From assembly GCA_028290245.1 (NCBI GenBank), contig JAQGKG010000165.1:1-11599 (forward strand): a DNA stretch of 11,599 nucleotides, in the 5' to 3' direction. The translations under genes and the position numbers were made by a program. Positions within the stretch are counted from its first letter, which is position 1, and the number at the start of each line of letters is the position of its first letter. Source of the DNA: Devosia sp. (GTDB lineage Bacteria > Pseudomonadota > Alphaproteobacteria > Rhizobiales > Devosiaceae). Shown one piece after another: positions 1 to 8,347 of the stretch. The notes below the pieces were generated by a model. That model saw nothing but the letters and a program-made list of their open reading frames with translations, ran no database searches and was not told where the DNA came from.

Positions 1-1167
1 GCCGGTGTCGATGCGGTGGACGCGGCGATGGATGCGCTGAGCGGCACCACCAGCCAGCCGACGCTGGGCTCGATCGTGGCGGCTCTGCATGGCGACGAGC
101 GCGACCCGCAGCTCGATGCCAAGGCGATCCGGCAGATTTCGTTCTATTGGGAAGCAGTACGGACGCAGTATCGTGCCTTTGAGAGCGATCTCAAGGGCGG
201 CGCCTCTGAAGTCTACCTGCACGAAATGCCGGGTGGCCAGTTCACAAATCTTAAGGAACAGGCGCGCTCACTGGGGCTCGAAACCCGGTGGCACGAGGTG
301 GCCCAGACCTATGCCGACGTCAACCAGATGTTCGGCGATATCGTCAAGGTGACGCCGAGCTCCAAGGTGGTCGGCGACATGGCGCTGGCCATGGTTTCGG
401 CCGGCCTGACGCGCGCCGATGTGGAAGACCCCAAGCGTGATATCGCCTTTCCGGACTCGGTGGTCGGCTTCTTCGCCGGCGATCTGGGCCAGCCGCCGGG
501 CGGTTTTCCCAAGGCGCTGCAGGCCAAGGTGCTCAAGGGCAAGACGCCGCTGACCGAACGGCCGGGGTCGTATCTGCAGCCCGTCGATCTGGAAGCCGAG
601 CGCAAGAAGATTGTCGACGAAGTCGGGCACGAGATCGATGATCTGCGGCTCGCCTCGTATCTAATGTATCCCAAGGTCTATTCGGATTTCGAAAAGACCC
701 AGGAGCGCTACGGCCCCACCGAAGTGCTGCCGACGCCGGTGTATTTCTACGGCCTCGCCGAGGGTGACGAACTGTTCGTCGACATCGAGAAGGGCAAGAC
801 GCTGGTGCTGCAATATCTCGGCCGCGCCCCGACCAACGAAAAGGGCGAAGTGCGCGTGTTCTTCGACCTGAACGGCCAGCCGCGCACCATTTTGGTGCCG
901 GATCGCCTAAAGGTCGGCGAGATCAAGGTTCGCGCCAAGGCAGCGCTGGGCGATGCCAAGCAGGTCGGCGCCCCGATGCCGGGCGTTATCTCGACGCTCA
1001 ACGTCAAGCAAGGCCAGAAGGTCAGCGCCGGCGACGTGATCTGCTCGATCGAAGCGATGAAGATGGAAACAGCTATCCACGCCGAAGCCGATGGAGTGAT
1101 CGCGGAACTGCTGATCAAGCCCGGTGACCAGATCGACGCCAAAGATTTGCTGGTGCGGTTCGAATAG
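1..1167 (+). CDS. pyc: Pyruvate carboxylase, C-terminal part (5' end outside window)
   Basis: Pyruvate carboxylase makes oxaloacetate from pyruvate and bicarbonate using ATP and biotin, refilling the TCA cycle in the cytoplasm. The reading frame is open from base 1, so this is the last 388 residues of a protein that is normally about 1150. The start of the window holds the end of the carboxyltransferase domain, with the SGTTSQP motif (window residues 14-20); its second threonine matches the threonine known to help carboxyl transfer in this family. A linker region follows, including the MYPKVYSDF and PTPVYFYGL stretches typical of PycA. The last ~75 residues are a biotinyl carrier domain with EAMKMET, whose central lysine (codon 1060-1062) is the biotinylation site. 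A strong terminator follows the TAG. The C-terminal layout favours pyruvate carboxylase over the related oxaloacetate decarboxylase alpha chain. Confidence 0.96.
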   Translation, partial: AGVDAVDAAMDALSGTTSQPTLGSIVAALHGDERDPQLDAKAIRQISFYWEAVRTQYRAFESDLKGGASEVYLHEMPGGQFTNLKEQARSLGLETRWHEVAQTYADVNQMFGDIVKVTPSSKVVGDMALAMVSAGLTRADVEDPKRDIAFPDSVVGFFAGDLGQPPGGFPKALQAKVLKGKTPLTERPGSYLQPVDLEAERKKIVDEVGHEIDDLRLASYLMYPKVYSDFEKTQERYGPTEVLPTPVYFYGLAEGDELFVDIEKGKTLVLQYLGRAPTNEKGEVRVFFDLNGQPRTILVPDRLKVGEIKVRAKAALGDAKQVGAPMPGVISTLNVKQGQKVSAGDVICSIEAMKMETAIHAEADGVIAELLIKPGDQIDAKDLLVRFE

Positions 1168-1170
1168 CAA

Positions 1171-1200
1171 AAGGCCCGGAGCGATCCGGGCCTTGTTGTT
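1171..1200. terminator. Bidirectional rho-independent terminator
   Basis: A perfect 10-bp stem (AAGGCCCGGA at 1171-1180 pairing with 1185-1194) closes a GCGA tetraloop. It is followed on the plus strand by TTGTTGTT. On the minus strand the same hairpin ends in CCTTTTGC. It sits 3 bases after the pyc stop and 10 bases beyond the stop of the convergent DUF1232 gene, so it probably ends transcription from both sides. Confidence 0.9.
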
Positions 1201-1204
1201 CCGC

Positions 1205-1507
1205 TTACATCCGCCGTGCACGGCCGTCGATGGTTTGGCCGTTGCGTTCGCGCATGTCGGCGCGGACCGGGATCGGCAGGCGGCTGACGATCCAGCTTAC
1301 CATCATGGGTACCAGCACGATGTCATCGATCCAGCCCGCGAGCGGGATGAAGTCGGGGATGATGTCGGTTGGATTGACCAGATAGAAAGCCACGAACAGG
1401 GTCGCGGCCTTCAACATGATTGGCGTTTCGGGGGCAAAGAATGCCTTCCAAAGCTGGACGACTTCTTTGCGGAAGAGGACGAGGCGGGGGAGGAGCATCT
1501 TGATCAT
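1205..1507 (-). CDS. YkvA family (DUF1232) small membrane protein
   Basis: A 100-residue protein of unknown biochemical role. Residues ~31-60 carry the DUF1232/YkvA signature: a hydrophobic stretch followed by NPTDIIPDFIPLAGWIDD, then a second hydrophobic segment (DIVLVPMMVSWIV). This suggests one or two membrane passes with a proline-aspartate turn. The ends are basic (RKEVV near the N-terminus, RARRM at the C-terminus), and the length is normal for the family. No good Shine-Dalgarno sequence precedes the ATG; an in-frame ATG three codons later is an alternative start. The gene converges on pyc across the shared terminator and is divergent from ispG with a 114-base gap. Family assignment is firm; function is unknown. 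Confidence 0.88.
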   Translation of the reverse strand: MIKMLLPRLVLFRKEVVQLWKAFFAPETPIMLKAATLFVAFYLVNPTDIIPDFIPLAGWIDDIVLVPMMVSWIVSRLPIPVRADMRERNGQTIDGRARRM

Positions 1508-1567
1508 GACGTATAAATGGTCTTCGCTGGATAAGGTTCAAGACCCAATGATCACGCAAGCGTAACA

Positions 1568-1596
1568 TTGCTCTTATAGGCTCGAAGGCTTATTTC
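1568..1596 (+). promoter_or_regulatory. Candidate sigma-70 promoter of ispG
   Basis: TTGCTC (1568-1573), a 17-base spacer and TATTTC (1591-1596) form a modest match to an alphaproteobacterial housekeeping promoter. Transcription would start about 15-20 bases before the ispG ATG. The -10 match is only partial, so this is a guess from position and spacing. On the opposite strand of the same gap a TTGAAC hexamer may serve the DUF1232 gene. Confidence 0.3.
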
Positions 1597-1621
1597 TCCC
1601 TCAAGAAGTTCGAGGTGTTTA

Positions 1622-2854
<1,233 letters not shown>

Positions 2855-2860
<6 letters not shown>

Positions 2861-2871
2861 AACTTCTACTC
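2855..2871. repeat. Inverted repeat covering both convergent stop codons
   Basis: GAGTAGAA-C-TTCTACTC is a perfect 8-bp inverted repeat with one central base. It contains the last Glu codon and TAG stop of ispG and, on the other strand, the Glu codon and TAG stop of the ybaK-like gene. Flanking GCGGC (2849-2853) and GCCGC (2876-2880) could extend the stem across an internal loop. There is no T-run, so it is not a classical terminator, but it may stabilise both 3' ends. Confidence 0.6.
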
Positions 2872-3345
2872 GGTTGCCGCGCCCGGCGGCACGCAGGCAT
2901 CGACCCATTTGTTGCCGCAGAGTTCGGCGAGGCGCGCGACGCTGAGGCGGACTGAGGCGTGGGTGTCGCCGCCGGCGGGGATCATGACGTCGTAGATCTT
3001 GATCGAGACGTCGAGATAGATCGGCAGCGGGGCCGGTAGCCCGAAGGGGCAGACGCCGCCGACTTGGTGGCTGGTGAGGCGTAGCACGTCCTCGGCGCCC
3101 AGCATGCGCGGGCGGCCACCGAAGGCGGTTTTGGACTTCTGGTTGTCGAGGCGGGCGTCGCCGCGGGTGACCAAGAGGATTTCCTCATCCTTGACGCGAA
3201 TGCACAGGGTCTTGGCGATTTGGCCAGGTTCGACGCCATGCACTTCGGCGGCGAGTTGTACCGTGGCGGTCGAGGCTTCGGTGACTTCGACAACAAGGTC
3301 TGGTGCGCGGGCGGCGAGGTCGGCTTGGACGGACGCTAAGGACAT
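2866..3345 (-). CDS. YbaK/EbsC-family aminoacyl-tRNA deacylase-like protein
   Basis: A 159-residue single-domain protein of the YbaK/ProX-like fold, the trans-editing family that hydrolyses mischarged tRNAs such as Cys- or Ala-tRNA(Pro). Supporting features: AKTL with the conserved lysine (Lys45), RLDNQK (65-70), GGVCPFGL (96-103) and a GGD turn (125-127). The length fits a free-standing deacylase, and no tRNA synthetase domain is attached. Which tRNA it edits cannot be read from sequence; the GGVCPFGL-type subgroup is not the best characterised one. It is the last gene of the minus-strand run ispA-MOSC-ybaK, starting 10 bases after the MOSC stop, so it is probably cotranscribed. No strong ribosome binding site is seen. 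Confidence 0.88.
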   Translation of the reverse strand: MSLASVQADLAARAPDLVVEVTEASTATVQLAAEVHGVEPGQIAKTLCIRVKDEEILLVTRGDARLDNQKSKTAFGGRPRMLGAEDVLRLTSHQVGGVCPFGLPAPLPIYLDVSIKIYDVMIPAGGDTHASVRLSVARLAELCGNKWVDACVPPGAATE

Positions 3346-3355
3346 GAGGGCGCTT

Positions 3356-3988
3356 TCAGAACAGGCTGGCGAGTTTGTCTTCGAATTTGAAGCGAGTCTT
3401 GTCGCGGATGGGTGTGGTCAGGGCTCGGCGCATAAAGGCGGGATCGATGTTGCGCTTGCCATCCAGTGACATCAATTCGCTGACGGTGACGCGCTCGCCT
3501 GAGAATGGCGTGTAGGTTACCTCCATGCCGGGTTCGACCGTGCCTGGCGTCAGCACGCGGCAATAGGCGCCGGGGCGGCCGGCGCGGTGGAATTGTTTCA
3601 CCCACATCGGGTCGCCCATCAAGGCGGCAAAGGTCATGCACGGGGTGCGGTGGTAGGTGACTTCGAGCAGGACTGGGCCGATGGCGAAGCGATCGCCGAT
3701 GGCGACGTTGCGGCCTTCGACGCCAGTGATGGTGAGATTGTCGCCGAACCAGCCGGGCACAATGGCTTGGCGGAGTTCGGTCGCCCAGAATTGATAGTCA
3801 TCGGCGAAATAGATGTAGATAGCCTGGTCGACGCCGCCGTGGTGCTTGCGGTCGCAGACGGCGTCGTTGGCGAGACCCATGCGGTCGATCGCAGCGTTTG
3901 GCACCGGCGTCTTGATGATGCCGGTGAGCGGCTTGTAGCCGGGAATATGCTGGGCGGTGCCGTGATTGACGCTGAGGAGCCTTGGCAT
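3356..3988 (-). CDS. MOSC domain-containing protein (YiiM-like)
   Basis: A 210-residue MOSC domain protein. This domain is shared with the C-terminus of molybdenum cofactor sulfurases, and free-standing YiiM members help detoxify N-hydroxylated bases and other N-hydroxylated compounds through Moco-linked chemistry. Visible family marks are DRKHHGGVDQAIYIY (46-60), FGDNLT (81-86), GDRFAIG (98-104) and the conserved cysteine in TPCMTF (Cys117), the likely cofactor or sulfur-carrying residue. A C-terminal extension after residue ~160 resembles the 3-alpha region of YiiM. Its start lies 2 bases after the ispA stop, implying translational coupling within an ispA-MOSC-ybaK operon. No partner reductase gene is visible here. 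The substrate is not known. Confidence 0.9.
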   Translation of the reverse strand: MPRLLSVNHGTAQHIPGYKPLTGIIKTPVPNAAIDRMGLANDAVCDRKHHGGVDQAIYIYFADDYQFWATELRQAIVPGWFGDNLTITGVEGRNVAIGDRFAIGPVLLEVTYHRTPCMTFAALMGDPMWVKQFHRAGRPGAYCRVLTPGTVEPGMEVTYTPFSGERVTVSELMSLDGKRNIDPAFMRRALTTPIRDKTRFKFEDKLASLF

Positions 3989-3990
3989 GA

Positions 3991-4893
3991 TCAGTTCTCC
4001 CGGCTGGCGAAGTAGCGGGCGGTGGCACGAAGGCCGTCGGCCTTGGGGCCAAAGGTGCGGAGGGCCGACTGCGCGTCGTTGACGGTCTGTGCAAGAAGGG
4101 CTTTGGCGCCGTCGAGACCGAGCTGGCCGACGAGGGTCTGCTTGCCGGCGCTCGCATCCTTGCCGGTGGCTTTGCCCATGGCCTCGGGCGTCGCGGTGAC
4201 GTCGAGGATATCATCGGCGAGCTGGAAGGCGCGGCCGGCGGCTTCGGCATAGGCGGTGAGCACGGAGAGTGCGCGGGGGTCGGCGCCGCCCAGAATGGCC
4301 CCCATGCGGACGCTGGCGCGGATCAGCGCGCCGGTTTTCATCGCCTGCATGGTGGAAATCTCGTCGCCGGAGAAGCCGCCCTTTTCGCCCTCGATGTCGC
4401 GCATCTGGCCGCCGACCATGCCGCCGGCGCCGGAGCCGCGCACCAGTTCGGTGACGAGGGCTATGCGCACCGATGGATCGGGGTGACAGGCAGGGTCGGA
4501 GAGCAAGCCGAAGGCGTGGGTCAGCAATGCGTCGCCAGCGAGGATGGCAGTGGCCTCGTCGAAGGCTTTGTGCACGGTGGGTCGACCGCGACGCAGGTCG
4601 TCGTCGTCCATGGCGGGCAGGTCGTCGTGGATCAGCGAATAGCAGTGGACCATTTCGACAGCAAGGCCGGTGGTCAGCGCGTTCGCGGGGGGCACATTGA
4701 AGATGGCGGCGGCCTGGCGCACCAACAACGGGCGCAGGCGCTTGCCGCCTTCGAGGGATCCGTGCCGCATGGCCGCGACAACGCGTTCGGCGGCTGGACC
4801 GGGGCCGGACAGGCGCGCGACATCGAGATGCTGCGCCAGGCCCGCTTCGACGTCCTTGGCACAAGCGGCGATGTCGGCAGCGAAATCATACAT
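3991..4893 (-). CDS. ispA: Farnesyl diphosphate synthase (polyprenyl synthetase)
   Basis: A class I trans-prenyltransferase that condenses isopentenyl diphosphate with DMAPP and GPP, most likely to farnesyl diphosphate (C15), the precursor of undecaprenyl phosphate, quinone side chains and hopanoids. In the 300 residues: GGKRLRP (49-55) binds IPP; the first aspartate-rich motif is DDLPAMDDDD (Asp90, Asp91, Asp96); GGQMRD lies at 161-166; Lys186-Thr187 follows; the second aspartate-rich motif is DDILD (227-231). The four-residue LPAM insertion and the tyrosine five positions before the first motif (Tyr85) are marks of bacterial type II FPP synthases, which favours C15 over C20 product. It is the first gene of a tight minus-strand operon and diverges from mtgA across 89 bases. 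No clear Shine-Dalgarno sequence precedes the ATG. Confidence 0.94.
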   Translation of the reverse strand: MYDFAADIAACAKDVEAGLAQHLDVARLSGPGPAAERVVAAMRHGSLEGGKRLRPLLVRQAAAIFNVPPANALTTGLAVEMVHCYSLIHDDLPAMDDDDLRRGRPTVHKAFDEATAILAGDALLTHAFGLLSDPACHPDPSVRIALVTELVRGSGAGGMVGGQMRDIEGEKGGFSGDEISTMQAMKTGALIRASVRMGAILGGADPRALSVLTAYAEAAGRAFQLADDILDVTATPEAMGKATGKDASAGKQTLVGQLGLDGAKALLAQTVNDAQSALRTFGPKADGLRATARYFASREN

Positions 4894-4935
4894 GTGTCGT
4901 TGCTAGCGGTTCAATTGCGCGGCGGCAAGATGGTG

Positions 4936-4947
4936 GCACGGCCGTGC
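4936..4947. repeat. 12-bp perfect palindrome between ispA and mtgA
   Basis: GCACGGCCGTGC is a perfect palindrome in the middle of the 89-base divergent gap (4894-4982) between ispA and mtgA. Its place suits an operator acting on either promoter. In GC-rich DNA a 12-bp palindrome can also arise by chance, and I see no second copy in this window. Confidence 0.35.
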
Positions 4948-4982
4948 TGGATTCTTGAGGGCTTGGCCGCTATTGAGCCTGC

Positions 4983-5699
4983 ATGGCACGACGTAGCAAA
5001 GCAAAAGGTATCTGGCGGATCATCCGTCCCGTTGGGCTGGTGCTGGCGGTTCTGATTGCTATCCCGGTGGTGTTAACACCGGTCTATCTGGTGGTGAACC
5101 CGGTCTCGGTGCCGATGCTGGAACGCTACGTCACCGGGCGGCCGGTGGACCGGCGGTGGCGCGACCTGGGCGATATTTCCGACCGGCTCAAGGCTTCGGT
5201 TATCCTGTCGGAAGATGGGCAGTTCTGCCGGCATTGGGGCGTCGATTTCGGGGCGCTGCGCGAAGAAGTCGAGCGCTACATGGAAGGCGACGATGCGCGC
5301 GGCGCCTCGACCATCACCATGCAGGTGGCGCGCAACCTGTTCCTGTGGAACAGCCCGAGCGCGGTGCGCAAGGCGCTGGAAGTGCCGCTGGCGCTATATA
5401 TCGACCTGATCATGCCCAAGCGGCGGATCATGGAAATCTATCTCAACATTGCTGAATGGGGGCCGGAGGGGCAGTTCGGGATTGGTGCAGGGGCGCAGCG
5501 AGCGTTTGGCGTCGAGCCGGAGAACTTAGACTGGCGCCGCGCGACCTTGCTGGTGACGGCCTTGCCCAACCCGATGGTGCGGCAGCCCGGGCGGCCGTCG
5601 CAGGGCATGGTGCGGATCGCCGGGATTATCGAGGGGCGGGTCGGCGAGTTTGGCCAAAGGGCCAGTTGCGTCGGCGAAGGCGGGCGGCTGGCGCTTTAG
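4983..5699 (+). CDS. mtgA: Monofunctional peptidoglycan glycosyltransferase MtgA
   Basis: MtgA polymerises lipid II into glycan strands at the outer face of the inner membrane, without a transpeptidase domain. The 238 residues fit the family. A basic N-terminus (MARRSKAKG) leads into one membrane anchor at about residues 15-38. The GT51 domain follows: ILSEDGQFCRHWGVD (74-88), with Glu77 the expected catalytic base; GASTITMQVARNLF (107-120); RKALE (129-133); and KRRIMEIYLNIAEWG (146-160). An in-frame TGA at 4974-4976 rules out an upstream start. The gene diverges from ispA, whose product feeds synthesis of the undecaprenyl carrier of lipid II, but this link is inferred from known pathways. 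Its TAG overlaps the stop of the convergent chaC-like gene. Confidence 0.95.
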   Translation: MARRSKAKGIWRIIRPVGLVLAVLIAIPVVLTPVYLVVNPVSVPMLERYVTGRPVDRRWRDLGDISDRLKASVILSEDGQFCRHWGVDFGALREEVERYMEGDDARGASTITMQVARNLFLWNSPSAVRKALEVPLALYIDLIMPKRRIMEIYLNIAEWGPEGQFGIGAGAQRAFGVEPENLDWRRATLLVTALPNPMVRQPGRPSQGMVRIAGIIEGRVGEFGQRASCVGEGGRLAL

Positions 5700-6244
5700 G
5701 CCGCTTCGTCCTGCGCCAGCAGGTCGACCAGCGCCATCAACTGGCGGTCGCGGATGCCCAGTTGGCCCAAGTGTTTGGCGGTGTTGAGCACATAGTCGAT
5801 ATTGCGACCGGAACGGCCGACCCCGGCGCGGATCATCGCCACCTGCTGATTGAGATCGAGATGGCCGGCGAACTGTTCGTGGTGCTCGTCGACGAGAAAG
5901 GCCAGCGCGCTGATGGTGCGGCCATCGGCGAGGCGAACCGGGCGCATGACGTCGCGATAGACCGCGGTGACCTGTTCGCGCTCCTGAAGATAGGCGCGGA
6001 CTTCGGCCCAGTGGCTATCGGCGACTTCGAACACCATGCCGCGGCATGAGCCGCCGCGGGCGAGCCCAAACACCAGGCCGGGTTGCTCGACGGTGCCACG
6101 ATGATGATGCGAGACGATAGACAGGCTGCGATGGGCGCCCATGAGCAGGCCCTGCTGGGCTGAAACATAGGCAAAGCCGGGGTTCCAGATTAGCGAGCCG
6201 TAGCCGAAGACCCAATGGGTCGATGTGTTTTCCAAATCGTGCAT
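5696..6244 (-). CDS. Gamma-glutamylcyclotransferase (ChaC-like)
   Basis: A ChaC-type enzyme, the family that splits glutathione into 5-oxoproline and Cys-Gly. Numbered from a GTG at 6253 (185 residues), the substrate-binding loop is VFGYGSLIWNPG (15-26) and the catalytic glutamate is probably Glu93 in QEREQVTAVY; a conserved tyrosine-containing segment (NIDYVLNT) lies near residue 155. I prefer the ATG at 6244 (182 residues), because CAGGTG lies 6 bases upstream of it and overlaps the GTG. The gene converges on mtgA with a 4-base stop overlap (TTAG at 5696-5699). gloB, another glutathione-linked gene, lies 4 kb away, but the two are not in one operon. Glutathione as substrate comes from the family, not from this sequence. 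Confidence 0.88.
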   Translation of the reverse strand: MHDLENTSTHWVFGYGSLIWNPGFAYVSAQQGLLMGAHRSLSIVSHHHRGTVEQPGLVFGLARGGSCRGMVFEVADSHWAEVRAYLQEREQVTAVYRDVMRPVRLADGRTISALAFLVDEHHEQFAGHLDLNQQVAMIRAGVGRSGRNIDYVLNTAKHLGQLGIRDRQLMALVDLLAQDEAA

Positions 6245-6407
6245 CGTCTTCACCTGAACCGAAACCTAGGCAAGCTTGCGGCGGCAAGCAATCGCCTGCC
6301 TTGGGTATGAGCCTTGCGATCCTAAAGCCACCCGGATTTACCCGTGATGAATGACCGGGTCGCCACCCCTCTTTAGTCCGCCTGCCGGGAAAGGTAAGAC
6401 TGCGGCC
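6245..6407. other. Divergent intergenic region chaC-like / DUF2125 gene
   Basis: This 163-base gap must hold the promoters of both flanking genes. It contains a 10-bp palindrome GCAAGCTTGC (6270-6279) that shares bases with a hairpin GCTTGC-ggcg-GCAAGC (6274-6289). It also has an inverted pair ACCCGG (6330-6335) and CCGGGT (6355-6360) 19 bases apart. I could not pick out a convincing -35/-10 pair for either direction. Confidence 0.45.
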
Positions 6408-7379
6408 ATGAAGAAACGAATCATCATACTCGGCTCGGTTGTCATTGCGGTCCTCGTGCTGTGGAGTGCGGCCTGGTTTGTGCTGGCTGGCGTGGTCAAA
6501 CAGAACATCGAGGCACTGGCTTTTGCCGATGGTGTAATGACGCCAAGCCTCGTTTGCGAGACGCTCAGTGTCGGCGGCTATCCGTTCCGGTTTGACGCCG
6601 ATTGCGTCAACGCGACGATCGTCAGCGGCGATGTGATGGTGAATGTGCCGGGTATAAGGGCCAGTATCCGGGTCTATGCACCGACCCATCTGCTGGCATC
6701 GGCGCTGGGACCAGTGCAGCTCAACGACAATTTTACCGGCACGCGCAATAGCGTGACCTGGTCGACGCTGGAAGCCAGCGTGCGGCTCGATGATTGGCGC
6801 ATTGCCCGTGCGTCGATTTCGGGCAAGGACGTGGTGTGGAACGATACGCTGTTTGGCGATGCGGTGATTGCGCAAAGCCCGCTGGTGGAACTGCATCTGT
6901 TCGATATTCCCGAGCAGCACGATGCCGAGCGGCAGACGGCGTCGCTGGCGTTATATGGCCGGGCGCAGACGCTGGCGTGGCCGGGGCTGACGCTGACCGA
7001 TAGCAATGCCGAGATCCAGCTCGAGATGAGCGGCCTGCCTGACGATGTGCGCGCTTGGGGTGAACCGACGCTGCTGCCGAGCATTCAGCAAGCCGGCGGC
7101 AAGTTCAACGTGGTGTCGATCCATGCGACCGACGCCGACGCGACGCTGGATGCGTCGGGCGAGCTAATGATCGACCCGCAGGCTTTGCTCGAAGGTCAGA
7201 TTTCGGTCACTTCGAGCGGCGTCGCCGAGCGTATCGGCCCAATGATTGAAGAGCCGTGGCGGACGCTGGTGCTAGGCACGCCGGGGCCGGATGGGCTGCA
7301 CACCAACCTGCTCAATTTCAGGGCTGGGGCGGTGTTCTCGGGGCTGGTGCCAATTGCCGCGGTGCCGCCGCTGTATTAG
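6408..7379 (+). CDS. DUF2125 domain-containing membrane-anchored protein
   Basis: A 323-residue envelope protein of the DUF2125 family, common in Hyphomicrobiales and of unknown function. It begins with a basic MKKR and one hydrophobic segment (about residues 5-28) that acts as a signal anchor. A long beta-rich part with no further membrane passes follows, expected in the periplasm. The family mark is the region around GYPFRFD (57-63), flanked by Cys50 and Cys66, which could form a disulfide. I chose the ATG at 6408 because it places the charged end directly before the membrane segment; an in-frame ATG at 6351 would add 19 residues rich in proline and glycine. A purine-rich GGGAAAGG lies upstream. 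The stop overlaps the convergent tyrC stop by 4 bases. Repeated short beta segments hint at an AsmA-like fold, but that is only an impression. Confidence 0.85.
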   Translation: MKKRIIILGSVVIAVLVLWSAAWFVLAGVVKQNIEALAFADGVMTPSLVCETLSVGGYPFRFDADCVNATIVSGDVMVNVPGIRASIRVYAPTHLLASALGPVQLNDNFTGTRNSVTWSTLEASVRLDDWRIARASISGKDVVWNDTLFGDAVIAQSPLVELHLFDIPEQHDAERQTASLALYGRAQTLAWPGLTLTDSNAEIQLEMSGLPDDVRAWGEPTLLPSIQQAGGKFNVVSIHATDADATLDASGELMIDPQALLEGQISVTSSGVAERIGPMIEEPWRTLVLGTPGPDGLHTNLLNFRAGAVFSGLVPIAAVPPLY

Positions 7380-8347
7380 GCGTCCTCGCCGCCATCATGC
7401 TCGCGGACAAAGGGAATGTCGGGAACTGGCGCAGTTTCGTGCGGTCGGCCGAAGTCGGCGGCGGCGGTTTCCTGGCCGGCGGAGATGATCGAGCGGCGGA
7501 TGGCGCGGGTGCGGGTGAACATGGCTTCGAGAGCCGGGCCGTCGCCCGTGCGCACCGAGCGCTGCAAGGCCGACAGGTCCTCGGAAAAACGGCCCAGCAT
7601 TTCGAGCACAGCGTCGCGGTTGGTCAGGAAGATGTCGCGCCACATCACGGGGTCGGAGGCGGCAATGCGGGTAAAATCGCGGAAGCCCGAGGCCGAGAAC
7701 TTGATGACTTCGGACTGTGTGGCCGCTTCGAGATCGGCAACGGTGCCCACAATATTGTAGGCGACGAGGTGGGGGATATGGCTTGTAATAGCCAGCACCA
7801 TGTCGTGATGTGCTGCGTCCATGCTTTCAACTTGGCTGCCCATTGCCCGCCAAAAACTTGCAAGTTTCTCAGTCTTTGCTGGATCGACTTCGGGGCCGGG
7901 GGTCAGCACGCACCAGCGGCCGGTGAACAGTTCGGGGAAACCTGCCGATGGTCCGGATTGCTCGGTACCGGCAATCGGATGGCCGGGGATGAGGCTGACG
8001 CCGGCTGGAACCTGGGCCTCCAATATCTTCACCACATGGCCTTTGACCGAACCCACATCGGAGAGGATGGCGCCCAGCTCCAGAGCCGATGCGATGCTGG
8101 TCATGACGCTTTCATAGGCGCCTATCGGGGTACAGATGATGACGAGATCAGCGCCGCGTACCGCTTCGGCTGCGTCGAGTGTGTAGATGTCGCCCAGCTT
8201 AAGCTCGCGGGCTTCGTCCAGCGTTTCCTGCTTGCGGGTGGCGATGGAGATGACCTCAACCAGACCCTGCCGCTTTGCGGCTAAGGCGATGGAAGAGCCG
8301 ATCAGGCCGATGCCGATCAGGGCGAGCTTGCGAAAATGAGCCGTCAT
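7376..8347 (-). CDS. tyrC: Prephenate/arogenate dehydrogenase family protein
   Basis: This enzyme oxidises and decarboxylates prephenate or arogenate in tyrosine biosynthesis with NAD(P). The 323 residues open with a Rossmann motif, GIGLIGSS (12-19). DVGSVK (97-102), GHPIAGTE (122-129), HHD (180-182) and TSHIPHL (188-194) are the expected catalytic and substrate-binding elements. There is no ACT regulatory domain and no fused chorismate mutase, so this is the short, single-function type. Whether it prefers prephenate or arogenate cannot be told. Its ATG overlaps the stop of hisC by 4 bases (ATGA, 8344-8347), which implies translational coupling with the aminotransferase. That pairing fits tyrosine synthesis, where an oxidation step and a transamination step are both needed. 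Confidence 0.93.
   Translation of the reverse strand: MTAHFRKLALIGIGLIGSSIALAAKRQGLVEVISIATRKQETLDEARELKLGDIYTLDAAEAVRGADLVIICTPIGAYESVMTSIASALELGAILSDVGSVKGHVVKILEAQVPAGVSLIPGHPIAGTEQSGPSAGFPELFTGRWCVLTPGPEVDPAKTEKLASFWRAMGSQVESMDAAHHDMVLAITSHIPHLVAYNIVGTVADLEAATQSEVIKFSASGFRDFTRIAASDPVMWRDIFLTNRDAVLEMLGRFSEDLSALQRSVRTGDGPALEAMFTRTRAIRRSIISAGQETAAADFGRPHETAPVPDIPFVREHDGGEDA

Noticed and set aside
289..302. TGGCACG inside pyc
   Set aside because: It lacks the -12 GC at the needed distance and lies deep in a coding region.
3587..4015. Open plus-strand frame opposite the MOSC gene
   Set aside because: It is antisense to a well-supported MOSC protein, and its sequence is typical of complementary-frame translation.
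4934..4948. Second sigma-54-like block (TGGCACG...GTGCT) before mtgA
   Set aside because: The GG-to-GC distance is 11, not 12, and RpoN promoters tolerate spacing changes poorly; the match is explained by the palindrome.
4483..5055. Open plus-strand frame opposite the 5' part of ispA and running into mtgA
   Set aside because: It crosses the divergent promoter region and overlaps two strongly supported genes.
6351..6407. Upstream ATG for the DUF2125 protein
   Set aside because: It adds a Pro/Gly-rich piece before an otherwise typical basic-plus-hydrophobic signal anchor starting at 6408.
7256..8284. A 342-codon open frame on the plus strand opposite tyrC
   Set aside because: It overlaps the end of the DUF2125 gene in another frame and all of tyrC in antisense. 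There is no ribosome binding site or family resemblance.
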